Positions 20,691-28,863 are shown, counted from the stretch's first letter. The stretch is 38,795 bases of DNA from Bacillota bacterium (GCA_029007865.1 JAQXIQ010000022.1:1-38795); one strand, 5' to 3'. Numbers and translations: made by a program. The notes: generated by a model not told the origin, from the sequence alone.

Positions 20691-21333
20691 TGTCGTCATT
20701 CTCCTCCGTTTTGATATCACTTTCATTTTCGCTTTGTTCCAGGCGTCTGACCTCTTCCTCAACCAGTCTTTCCATCCTGGTTTCCTTTGCTCTTTTTACA
20801 ACGTCAGCCATGCTTACGATAACCAGCACGGCCGCAGGCACAATAACAAAGACAAAAAATACTGCCGGCCTGGAAAAGAAACCCACAAAACCGGTAAGCG
20901 CATCGGCATTCCTTACATATTTGCCCACCAGATCGCTTTCAAAAACCGGAAAGGCGTCGTCAACGCTATTGTTGTCGCCCCGCGTAGTAAAAGAATATTC
21001 TCCGCTTGAACAGGACACATCCACGACGCGGTGTGTGTTGATCTTGCCGTATATCTGAGGGTCCCTGGAGCGGAACAATATTACATCCCCGACCCCGATC
21101 TGATCCGGGGCAACCTTTTGAGCCAGGATATAAGTACCCACCGGTATTTGGGGCTCCATGCTGGGCGAGATTATCTTTACCGTCGCATAGCTGCCGATAA
21201 AAGCCACATTGCCGTTAATATTGCAGAATGTCAGATATCCCACTATTGCGGCCATGATCACGACCAGCACGGATAACACTGCCGTGATGACCTTTTTTAT
21301 GATTTTTTTGCTTTTTTTATTCTCGGGCTTCAT
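20683..21333 (-). CDS. Signal peptidase I, SipW/ER type (Ser-His)
   Basis: ISPSMEPQIPVGTYIL, GDVILFRSRD, KINTHRVV (His in place of the general-base Lys), TTRGDNNSVDD. Confidence 0.88.
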   Translation of the reverse strand: MKPENKKSKKIIKKVITAVLSVLVVIMAAIVGYLTFCNINGNVAFIGSYATVKIISPSMEPQIPVGTYILAQKVAPDQIGVGDVILFRSRDPQIYGKINTHRVVDVSCSSGEYSFTTRGDNNSVDDAFPVFESDLVGKYVRNADALTGFVGFFSRPAVFFVFVIVPAAVLVIVSMADVVKRAKETRMERLVEEEVRRLEQSENESDIKTEENDDNV

Positions 21334-21362
21334 AATCCGAATTCCCTATTGCTCCGTTTTTG

Positions 21363-22556
21363 TTATTGTTTTTTCCTTTTACGCTGCTCCCTGCTGCGCA
21401 TATTATCGATCTTTCTCTGGGCGGTCAGAGCAGTTTCCACGGCATTGCGCACCTGAAGCTCGCCCTCCGACAGACGGCGCTGACCGGAAAGCTGCGAAAC
21501 GTTTACCACGCGGCGGTATTCCGTATCGTAAACGTTATACTCATCGGTCTGCACCTTTTTTAACTTTGTAACAATGTTTGGAGTTAACGGCTCATCGGTA
21601 TCCCTTGCGGCAACCACATCGGGAAAACCGTTGAAGCCCCTGCGTACATTATAGTCAAAAATCATATACTGCAGCGACAGCAGCGAATAAAGCTCTTTGA
21701 TATACTCGTCGCCGGGCTTTTCTGCTTTTTCCTCAACGTCAAGCACATAACCGACTTTTTCGTACGATTCGATATAGTCCCAAAGATCCATGCATTGCCT
21801 GAGATACTTGTTTTTCATTATGGCGTTTGTGCGCATTACAGGAGGCCGGACAAACCCGCCCTGCATATTCTTTACAAAAGAAGACTGCAGCAGATTAGCC
21901 AGCACCTTCCGGATACGCACCAGGCGTGCAAAGGAGCCGTCACTTTCCGCGTTTGCCTCCGGGTCGGTAACGCCGATGCTGAAGCTTATTCTGCCCTCAG
22001 AAGAACCTATAAGGAATTTGCTTTCAAAGTCAAGCTGCACTCCGGTTTCTTCCGTCCCTCTGCCCGCAATGGCGGAGTATCTTCGCTCCACAAAATCAAA
22101 AAGGCGCTGTATAAGCGTGTTTACAAACTTATTCTCATAAGTCTGCATGGTTTCTTCATTTATTACATTGAGAATTTTTGACGGAGTAATGTTTTCCCCG
22201 TCAAAACTGGTAATATAATCGGTATGCTGTGACAGGTGGCGAATGGATCTGTTGTTTATATTGCGCGAGAACTCTATGGGCATCACCTCTTCGCGTTCCT
22301 CAATGCCCACGGTATAATTACGGGTGACTATGTCCAGCACCGGCAGGCACGACTCAATGGCGCTCAGCCATTGCTCCTCGATCCTTTTGTGAACAGTCCT
22401 GCGGTTGAGCTTAAGAGAGGCATTGCCTGTCTGCATGGACCGGATAAAATCCCCGTAAAAGCCATAGCCCTCCGTAATACCGTCTATAAAATAACTGGTA
22501 TCGTTATATATACGCTCCATTTCCCTGGCATATTCTTCGCTGATATGCTCCGGCAC
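21363..22556 (-). CDS. DUF2357/McrC-N-like partner of the McrB-like ATPase, no recognisable nuclease domain
   Basis: ETMQTYENKFVNTLIQRLFDFVERRY resembles the DUF2357 motif; gene sits 15 nt downstream of the McrB-like ATPase; no PD-(D/E)xK signature seen. Confidence 0.5.
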   Translation of the reverse strand: MPEHISEEYAREMERIYNDTSYFIDGITEGYGFYGDFIRSMQTGNASLKLNRRTVHKRIEEQWLSAIESCLPVLDIVTRNYTVGIEEREEVMPIEFSRNINNRSIRHLSQHTDYITSFDGENITPSKILNVINEETMQTYENKFVNTLIQRLFDFVERRYSAIAGRGTEETGVQLDFESKFLIGSSEGRISFSIGVTDPEANAESDGSFARLVRIRKVLANLLQSSFVKNMQGGFVRPPVMRTNAIMKNKYLRQCMDLWDYIESYEKVGYVLDVEEKAEKPGDEYIKELYSLLSLQYMIFDYNVRRGFNGFPDVVAARDTDEPLTPNIVTKLKKVQTDEYNVYDTEYRRVVNVSQLSGQRRLSEGELQVRNAVETALTAQRKIDNMRSREQRKRKKQ

Positions 22557-22571
22557 ACCTCATACCCCCCG

Positions 22572-24188
22572 TCAGTACATTCTCTTGAGCCGGCCCAGAT
22601 AAGCGATACACTCGGTCATAGTGTCATCGCCGAAAACCGTATTGAGATAATCAATAAGTCCGTCGATCTCGTCGCGTATCAGCGAAAGATTGAGCGATTC
22701 AAACTTGCGGAAAACCTTCGTGGCAAGAATATAATCTATGCCCTCCAGCACCTGTCCTCCCGCAGCCACATAAACAGGCACAAAGGATTGCAGTTGCTTT
22801 ACGATACGGTTACCGAAAGCTACGCGGAATTTCTGTATGACATACATATCCACCTTTGAGATGTCGGACAGCAGCTTTTCGCTGACCGGATTGTTTTCGA
22901 TTGCCTCCCGGTACAGGTTTTCTACATAGGAATAGCGTACTCTGCACGGCCCGGTGAGGGGTGCGTCAAAAGGTACGCCCTTGCTGTCCAAATTTATCAC
23001 AAGCGCGCGGTCGTAAACCTTATCCGAGACGGAGAATGTGGAATCGTCGTTGTTTGCGGTGCCTATATACCAGACATTCGGAGGTATGATGAGCTTGCCG
23101 TCCTTGAGATGTCTGGGGTCGCTGTCCCAGGATGAGGGCACAAGCTCCAGCTTCCATTCGCTGACATCGGGCATTTCCAGTATGGAGAGCATTTCGGCAA
23201 AATAGTATTCCACTCTTGCTATGTTCATCTCGTCCAGTACGATTATGTTGATATCGTCATTGTATGAGGATTCGTAAATACGTCTCAAAACCTCGGTTTC
23301 GTTGTACTTCTTTGTAAACTCGTTGAAGTAGCCGAACAGCTCGGTGCGGTCTCTCCATGACGGCTGTACCGAAGCTATGGTGGCGTTGTTTTCAAAGAAC
23401 TTGCCCATGGCATACGGCAGCGAGGTTTTACCCGTACCCGAAATACCCTGAAGCAGAATGAGCTTTGTGGAAGCAAGGCCCGCGAACATCAAACGGATGG
23501 TTTTGATGTCGTAATACAGGTTCATGGATGTGCAGGCATAATTGCGGAATTCCTGGCAGAGCTGGGCAAGATCCATATCGTTCCGGTATTCCGGCTCCAG
23601 ATAATACTCGTATTTATCATCAACTGCGGACAGCCTGAAAAACCTGCGCGGCTCCTTGACCGCTTCCGCTTCTGCCTTGCGGTCCCCGATAACCGGGGCT
23701 GTCTGCGGAATATAGTCAGCCGGCAGGCTGCTGTTGTCGGTGCGCGACGCTTCCGCCTCGGCCTCTTCCCTGCTTTGGCGGAATATCTCGTTTATCGCCT
23801 CTACGGGGATGCTGGTCTGCCCTATTTTGAGCGCCATTATCCTCTCTTTTTCTTTGGTCAGGCGCATAACATCCCGGTGCATATCGGCAAGCTCCTGCAG
23901 GATGTCCTCGTTGCCCACCACCGAACGGCGGAAGCGCAGATACTTGCGTATGCCCAGAACAATAAGAAAAATAACGATAAACCAGATGCCGAACACCAGA
24001 ATGAATGCAAGTATTGACAATATCCAGTCCAGCACATTGAAAGACTTGCTGTATGAGGAGAACTGTTCAAGATAAAACGGTATGCCGAAGACTTTGACCA
24101 GCCCGCCGAATATACCCGAAACGATCTGCCACAAGCCGTCCAGCATAGTAGTAATAAAAGCATAAAACCAACTCAGAAAGCCGTCCAA
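22572..24188 (-). CDS. Membrane-anchored McrB-family AAA+ ATPase
   Basis: N-terminal hydrophobic segments; Walker A GISGTGKTSLP; QPSWRDRTELFGYFNEFTKKY; Walker B IIVLDEMNIARVEYYFAEMLSILE; sensor WYIGTANNDDSTFSVSDKVYDRA. TTG start with GAGGAG SD. Confidence 0.85.
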   Translation of the reverse strand: MDGFLSWFYAFITTMLDGLWQIVSGIFGGLVKVFGIPFYLEQFSSYSKSFNVLDWILSILAFILVFGIWFIVIFLIVLGIRKYLRFRRSVVGNEDILQELADMHRDVMRLTKEKERIMALKIGQTSIPVEAINEIFRQSREEAEAEASRTDNSSLPADYIPQTAPVIGDRKAEAEAVKEPRRFFRLSAVDDKYEYYLEPEYRNDMDLAQLCQEFRNYACTSMNLYYDIKTIRLMFAGLASTKLILLQGISGTGKTSLPYAMGKFFENNATIASVQPSWRDRTELFGYFNEFTKKYNETEVLRRIYESSYNDDINIIVLDEMNIARVEYYFAEMLSILEMPDVSEWKLELVPSSWDSDPRHLKDGKLIIPPNVWYIGTANNDDSTFSVSDKVYDRALVINLDSKGVPFDAPLTGPCRVRYSYVENLYREAIENNPVSEKLLSDISKVDMYVIQKFRVAFGNRIVKQLQSFVPVYVAAGGQVLEGIDYILATKVFRKFESLNLSLIRDEIDGLIDYLNTVFGDDTMTECIAYLGRLKRMY

Positions 24189-24229
24189 CCGCCATCATCT
24201 CCTCTGACATAAAATACCGGGGCGTTATT

Positions 24230-24913
24230 CTACTGCCCGTCGTCCTGCCCAGCCTCTCCGGCCTCCTGCTGTTTGCGAAGGTATTCCTCCACCGCCCGTT
24301 TTTTGATCTCCTCTTCTTCTTCCTTGCTTATCTTATTGCCGCCCTTCATGCGGATTATCAGGGCAATAAAATTATAAAGCTCAAAGAGGAAAAACACCAC
24401 AAGCGGCAGCACTATAACGCACAAAAAGCCCGTGGAAGTCTGCAGAAAATCGATCACATAGCCAACCCCGGCAAGCCTTGTGCCGGTATATTTTGCAAGC
24501 ACGTATGTGTGCATTATCGGTGCATCGTTTACGGGGTTGGTCTCGTTGTTGTCTCCCTTGGTGATATAGTAGGTATAGCCGCCTTCTTCATACCTTTCCA
24601 CTATACGGTGAGTGTTAAGCTCGCTTATACCGTCACCGTTCAGGTCGACATAATATGTAATAACATCTCCGGGCTGCAGCGTTGTCTTGTCTGCATTGGT
24701 CAGCACCTGATCTATGATCAGATCTCCGGTCTGAAAAGTTGGCTTCATGGAGTCCGACTGAATGGTTATCAGGCTTTTACCGAAGATATTGGATATTCCG
24801 TCTTTATTACTCTGCGAAGAAAATACCAGAACGGTAACAAACACCGCAAAGATGACAAACAGCCAGAGAATGACATTCCCGATTACAGAAAGCGTTTTTT
24901 TAACTGATTTCAT
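24230..24913 (-). CDS. Signal peptidase I, SipW/ER type (Ser-His)
   Basis: IQSDSMKPTFQTGDLIID, GDVITYY, LNTHRIV, ITKGDNNETND-like; start MKSVKKTLSV with GGAGGG SD. Confidence 0.9.
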   Translation of the reverse strand: MKSVKKTLSVIGNVILWLFVIFAVFVTVLVFSSQSNKDGISNIFGKSLITIQSDSMKPTFQTGDLIIDQVLTNADKTTLQPGDVITYYVDLNGDGISELNTHRIVERYEEGGYTYYITKGDNNETNPVNDAPIMHTYVLAKYTGTRLAGVGYVIDFLQTSTGFLCVIVLPLVVFFLFELYNFIALIIRMKGGNKISKEEEEEIKKRAVEEYLRKQQEAGEAGQDDGQ

Positions 24914-24929
24914 TTTTCCCTCCTGAGTA

Positions 24930-25799
24930 TCATCCGTGATTTGTATCATCCATGATACAGAAACCGAGAGACAGCGAAAATGTCTGTCCTCCTATTTTGG
25001 CAACACAGTCAAGAGACTGGCCCTCGACCCATATACGCACTACGATGCGTGTTATACCGTCTCGCCCAGGCTTCAAGGTAAAAAGCTTTGCCGACGTTCC
25101 GTTTTCAAAGCTCATGTACCGGGGCGCGATTTTATTCTGGGCATCCTTGATAACAACTCCGTCAAAAACGCCGTGGTTGCCCTGTGCGGCAAAAACAAGC
25201 GGGTCATTCGCGCCTGCGGAATTATTATCGCAATCGCTGTCCAGGAACGCCGCCCTTACGGTGTTTTGAATATTGCTGTCGTCGCCGGCAACCGATGTTG
25301 CGGTTGCAAGCAGCGCTATGTCGACCGTGCTTTCAGAATCGGTCTTGAAATACAGCGGCACATCTATCCAGTGCCCCTCAAAGGCCCCTCTTTCGACGTT
25401 CCATTTTATTCTGTTGCCTTGTTGGAACACAGCGTTTGCGGCGGCGCTGCCGTCGTTGCGTGCGCTCTCGGTCTGCCATATTGTACCGTCAAAGCCGGCA
25501 TAGGAAGACGCGGGCAGCAAATAAAACCTGTCCGTCTCAGGGTTATAGGGCTTATCCGGATCGTTCTGCGTCAGGCTCTTTACGATATCCTTAAGCTCCA
25601 CGTTGAGACTGTCCGTCCACGGCCCGTCCGCGGAAAGCGATATCTGCAGGTTTTCCGGTACGGTCACCTGTACATTCTGCCCTATTGCACGCACCCTTCT
25701 GGTCATGGTCATCCAACCGTATGACGAATAGCCCAACAGCATCACTGCCACGGCAAGGCAAAGAGCTGAGAGCATAATGGATTTTTTAGAATTGCTCAT
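24930..25799 (-). CDS. SipW-dependent TasA/camelysin-like exported protein (second copy)
   Basis: Signal MSNSKKSIMLSALCLAVAVMLLGYSSYGWMTMTRRVRAIGQNVQVTVP; C-terminal IVVRIWVEGQSLDC shared with neighbours; directly upstream of a SipW-type peptidase. Confidence 0.75.
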   Translation of the reverse strand: MSNSKKSIMLSALCLAVAVMLLGYSSYGWMTMTRRVRAIGQNVQVTVPENLQISLSADGPWTDSLNVELKDIVKSLTQNDPDKPYNPETDRFYLLPASSYAGFDGTIWQTESARNDGSAAANAVFQQGNRIKWNVERGAFEGHWIDVPLYFKTDSESTVDIALLATATSVAGDDSNIQNTVRAAFLDSDCDNNSAGANDPLVFAAQGNHGVFDGVVIKDAQNKIAPRYMSFENGTSAKLFTLKPGRDGITRIVVRIWVEGQSLDCVAKIGGQTFSLSLGFCIMDDTNHG

Positions 25800-25841
25800 A
25801 GGACACCCGTTCTATTATATAAATGCTTAAAGCCGCACCCG

Positions 25842-25877
25842 GCGCGGAGCCTCCCGAACACCGGGAGGCCGCCGCGC
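25842..25877 (-). promoter_or_regulatory. Strong intra-operon hairpin between the two TasA-like genes
   Basis: GCGCGGAGCCTCCCG-AACAC-CGGGAGGCCGCCGCGC imperfect long stem without a good U-tract on the minus strand. Confidence 0.6.
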
Positions 25878-25949
25878 TGAGCACAAAGCCTGTTATCCCT
25901 TGCCCATAACCGGGCGCAGGAATATAATTCAAGGAATTATCACGGAGCA

Positions 25950-26810
25950 TCAAGCATTAGGCAGCGAAGCTACATCGGCAAGCACAACCTCGATGTCGAA
26001 GTTGACATTTGCTCCCTTTGATACTACGCAGTCAGTATCCTGACCTTCATACCAAACACGAATGATGATATCCTGTGTGCCGCCAGCGCTCAGTTGCGCA
26101 ACATAATTTGCATCGTTATTTTTAGTTGCAACAGCGGTATATATACCAGTATCAGCAACTAAAGTTGGAACTCCAACGCTAATGGAATCCACCACTTTAT
26201 TATCGTGGTTTACAGCAGTACTATCAGGCTTATAAACCTTAACCATTGATTCATCTTCACCGCTTACGCTCATAACGGCTATACGAACAGGTTTTACGGA
26301 AAGTTTTCCCTGCGGATCATTGTTTTTCTTTGTTACCGTGATCTGGCTGACAACAACATTAACAGCGGAGTTACCTTCTGTCTTAATCGTGTATTTGAAA
26401 TCATAGTATCCGCCCGCCTTCGCATCTGCACTGCTAGCAGCGCCTACAGCCAGCTTCGCTTCCTCGAGAAGTGTCTGCTTACCATTAGGATCCGTCATAA
26501 AGAGAGAACCATTGGTTGCATTCAGCGGCTGTCCGTCTTTAACAACATAGATATCATTTTTCTTACCTGTATTCGAAGATGCAGGCATAAGAATGATATT
26601 TTGTCCGTTAATAGTAGAAATCTCAGCAAAAGCATCACTTGTTCCTGTTGCCATTATCAGAAGGTTGTTCGGAGCGGTAACGGTAACATTCATGCCCTGG
26701 GCAGTGACCTGTCTGCTCATGGTGAACCATGCGTACGATGCCGATGACATAACAACTGCAGCCACCAGAAGCATTGCAAGAGCAGGTATAAGTTTTCTTG
26801 TTGCTTTCAT
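25950..26810 (-). CDS. SipW-dependent TasA/camelysin-like exported protein (first copy, probable major subunit)
   Basis: Signal MKATRKLIPALAMLLVAAVVMSSASYAWFTMSRQVTAQGMNVTV; C-terminal IIIRVWYEGQDTDC; start at 26810 by AAAGAAAGG SD spacing. Confidence 0.75.
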   Translation of the reverse strand: MKATRKLIPALAMLLVAAVVMSSASYAWFTMSRQVTAQGMNVTVTAPNNLLIMATGTSDAFAEISTINGQNIILMPASSNTGKKNDIYVVKDGQPLNATNGSLFMTDPNGKQTLLEEAKLAVGAASSADAKAGGYYDFKYTIKTEGNSAVNVVVSQITVTKKNNDPQGKLSVKPVRIAVMSVSGEDESMVKVYKPDSTAVNHDNKVVDSISVGVPTLVADTGIYTAVATKNNDANYVAQLSAGGTQDIIIRVWYEGQDTDCVVSKGANVNFDIEVVLADVASLPNA

Positions 26811-26834
26811 ATTGTTCATCCTTTCTTTTATTAA

Positions 26835-26852
26835 GGCAGGTGCTGCCCTGCC
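26835..26852 (-). promoter_or_regulatory. Hairpin in the leader just upstream of the first TasA-like gene
   Basis: GGCAGG-GCAGCA-CCTGCC on the minus strand, ending about 11 nt before the SD. Confidence 0.45.
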
Positions 26853-26919
26853 GCAGTATTTATATCACCCGCGTCTGCGCCGTATGCCGTTTTGGCGCGC
26901 CGCGGAGAGTGACCGTATC

Positions 26920-27648
26920 CTATTCCGCCTCGTTCAAGGAGGCTTCTATGACCGAAATGTTCATGTCGGTCTTGAGGGAGCCGCCTATCAGGTCGTCTAT
27001 GCAGTCCGGGTCGTCCCCCTCCAGCCAGATGACCACCGTAAACTTTGTTACATCGCCCGGCTTAAAGTCCTCCACCTGTCTGCGCACGATAGTGCGCTCC
27101 GTCAGGAAATCCACACAGTCCTTTTCCGGTCCGGTGCCGTCGGAACGGGTCCTTGCGTAGGTGGTGTACTCGCCGTCCCGGTAAATCCTGATGCGGATGG
27201 CCTTGTCCACATCGTTCTTGACATTTGTAATAAACATATTGTATTCAAAGGTGACGGTATCCCGGCCTACATTTTTAAGATAGAAGGTATACGCCAGATA
27301 ATCGTCGCCGTTGTGCTGGCCGTTGATGCTGTCGATATCGTCGGGGAGATCGTTCTGGCTGATATTTGTGATATCCTCGGCGGTCTTTGCGTTAAGCCTG
27401 GAGATCTGGTAATCAAACTGCGGCGTTTCAGACAGGCTGAGGCTGTACTGAGTGGCGTCGTATTTGTTGACCGTGACCGTAAAGCTGCCAAACTTGGTGT
27501 ACAGCGCCGAAGCAATGTAAATTATTACGGTCAGTATTACCAGTATCACCAGAACCGAAAGGAGTATCTTGCGTATCAGGCTGTAATTCTTGGCCTCTTT
27601 GGCATTGCGTGCAAGAAAGCGCTCTTTACCCGGACGCGAAACCGACAT
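26920..27648 (-). CDS. Membrane-anchored TasA-like protein (third member, uncleaved N-terminal anchor predicted)
   Basis: Cytoplasmic basic N-terminus, TM KILLSVLVILVILTVIIYIASALY, then DYLAYTFYLKNVGRDTVTFEYNMFITNV and FKPGDVTKFTVVIWLEGDDPDC. Confidence 0.7.
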   Translation of the reverse strand: MSVSRPGKERFLARNAKEAKNYSLIRKILLSVLVILVILTVIIYIASALYTKFGSFTVTVNKYDATQYSLSLSETPQFDYQISRLNAKTAEDITNISQNDLPDDIDSINGQHNGDDYLAYTFYLKNVGRDTVTFEYNMFITNVKNDVDKAIRIRIYRDGEYTTYARTRSDGTGPEKDCVDFLTERTIVRRQVEDFKPGDVTKFTVVIWLEGDDPDCIDDLIGGSLKTDMNISVIEASLNEAE

Positions 27649-28349
27649 TACAGCACCTCCTGCTCCTCACCGGACTTGTCCTGAATATAGTAATCCGCGG
27701 CGGTATTGCTCCCCGCCCCCGCTGCTTTGGACTGCCTGCGCTCTATCACCTTGATGCCGCGCCCGTGAGCTATGTTGGCGCAGACCCCGGCCACCTGAGA
27801 GCTGTCAGCCGATGGGTCCAGAAGTACGAAATCCACGGGATAGGACGAAAGCCGCAGAACGGGACAGAACTCGTCGCCGAACTCGCTGAGAAGAAAGCGC
27901 ACCCCGTACTCCGTGCGGAGCCGGTGCATTTTTTCCGACGCTTCGGCGGCGTCCTCATAAAGAAGCTCGGAGGAAACCTCGGCAACCAGTGAGGAAAAAT
28001 CACAGCTCCCCTTTTTGCTCCGGCTTTCCAGCAGCTTCCTTAAATAATCCCGCATCAGTGCTTTTGCCGGAATATAGAAACTTGTCCAGCCCTCGGTTGC
28101 CTCGCGGTTCTGAGAAATTTCCGCAACGCGCTGAAACGCCCACGAGGACAGCCTCAGGCTTTGATTGTTCCGGTTTGTGATCACACGGTACTGCGCGGGA
28201 CAGAGTGTGCCGAGCTCCAGGCTGTTGATGCGCAGTTCCGTAAAGGTACCTGCGCGGCGCCCGTCCCTGCATGATAACACCTTATTGCACACAAGCTGCA
28301 AAGGCGAAACCCCGGATTTTATCATTGCTTCCGCAGCAGAATCCTTCAT
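27648..28349 (-). CDS. Degenerate EAL-like domain protein (hypothetical)
   Basis: AEVSSELLYEDAAEASEKMHRLRTEYGVRFLLSEFGDEFCPVLRLSSYPVDFVLLDPS...ANIAHGRGIKVIE follows the EAL C-half layout (ITES..L...G..i.LDDFG.g.ssl..L...PvD.lKiD...A..lg..viAE) with catalytic residues replaced. Stop overlaps the next start (TAATG). Confidence 0.5.
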   Translation of the reverse strand: MKDSAAEAMIKSGVSPLQLVCNKVLSCRDGRRAGTFTELRINSLELGTLCPAQYRVITNRNNQSLRLSSWAFQRVAEISQNREATEGWTSFYIPAKALMRDYLRKLLESRSKKGSCDFSSLVAEVSSELLYEDAAEASEKMHRLRTEYGVRFLLSEFGDEFCPVLRLSSYPVDFVLLDPSADSSQVAGVCANIAHGRGIKVIERRQSKAAGAGSNTAADYYIQDKSGEEQEVL

Positions 28350-28381
28350 GCGGTAAATTCTCCCCATTTTTTATCAAAGTA

Positions 28382-28410
28382 ATTATAACATTATTCTAGA
28401 ATTGTCGCAA
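28382..28410 (-). promoter_or_regulatory. SigA-type promoter heading the TasA-like/McrB-like operon
   Basis: TTGCGA - 17 bp - TATAAT with extended -10 TGT; TTCTAGAA palindrome inside the spacer. Confidence 0.7.
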
Positions 28411-28639
28411 TACTTTTTCACAAAAAACCATAAATAGTCCATTTTCCCCCGTATTTTGCGCCCAAATGCGCCCTTGTTTTTCGCTATTTCGTATTTTTTC
28501 GAACAAATTGCGTCAAAATACTGTTTTTGAGTTTGCTATTTTTTGTAAATTTAAATTGCCGCAGACCGACGCCGCCCGTCGTCTCCGTGCGCGCTTTAGG
28601 CAAACCCTGCTCCACAAACGGTGCGACACTGATCCGTAA

Positions 28640-28678
28640 GGGTCTAAAAATCAAAAAGCACTTGCCGGAACAAGTGCT
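28640..28678 (-). terminator. Rho-independent terminator of an unidentified minus-strand transcript
   Basis: AGCACTTG TTCCGG CAAGTGCT then TTTTTGATTTTT on the minus strand. Confidence 0.7.
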
Positions 28679-28831
28679 GTATGTCAGTTATACCGATCCT
28701 TAAAGCGCAACAGCGTACCCTGCTGAAAGCAAAAATGAAACCTTGCAAAACGCTTCGCTTTTCGCTATTACTTTTGCTTCCCAGTCCCAAAGACGGATCA
28801 AGCGAAGAGTGATCAGCGAAGAAAAATTAGT

Positions 28832-28863
28832 AAAGCCTCAAAGGCATAAGCCTTTGAGGCTTT
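28832..28863 (-). terminator. Long perfect hairpin downstream of the DMP19-like gene, probable terminator
   Basis: AAAGCCTCAAAGGC ATAA GCCTTTGAGGCTTT, 14-bp perfect stem; ACTAATTTTTC follows on the minus strand. Confidence 0.6.

Noticed and set aside
21363-24188. McrBC-type restriction/defence system
   Set aside because: McrB-like ATPase is TM-anchored, partner lacks an evident nuclease, and both sit inside an export/surface operon, so ordinary defence seems less likely, though not excluded.
26593-27684. 363-aa plus-strand ORF opposite the TasA-like genes
   Set aside because: Antisense to genes with clear signal/TM features and family motifs; no domain recognised.
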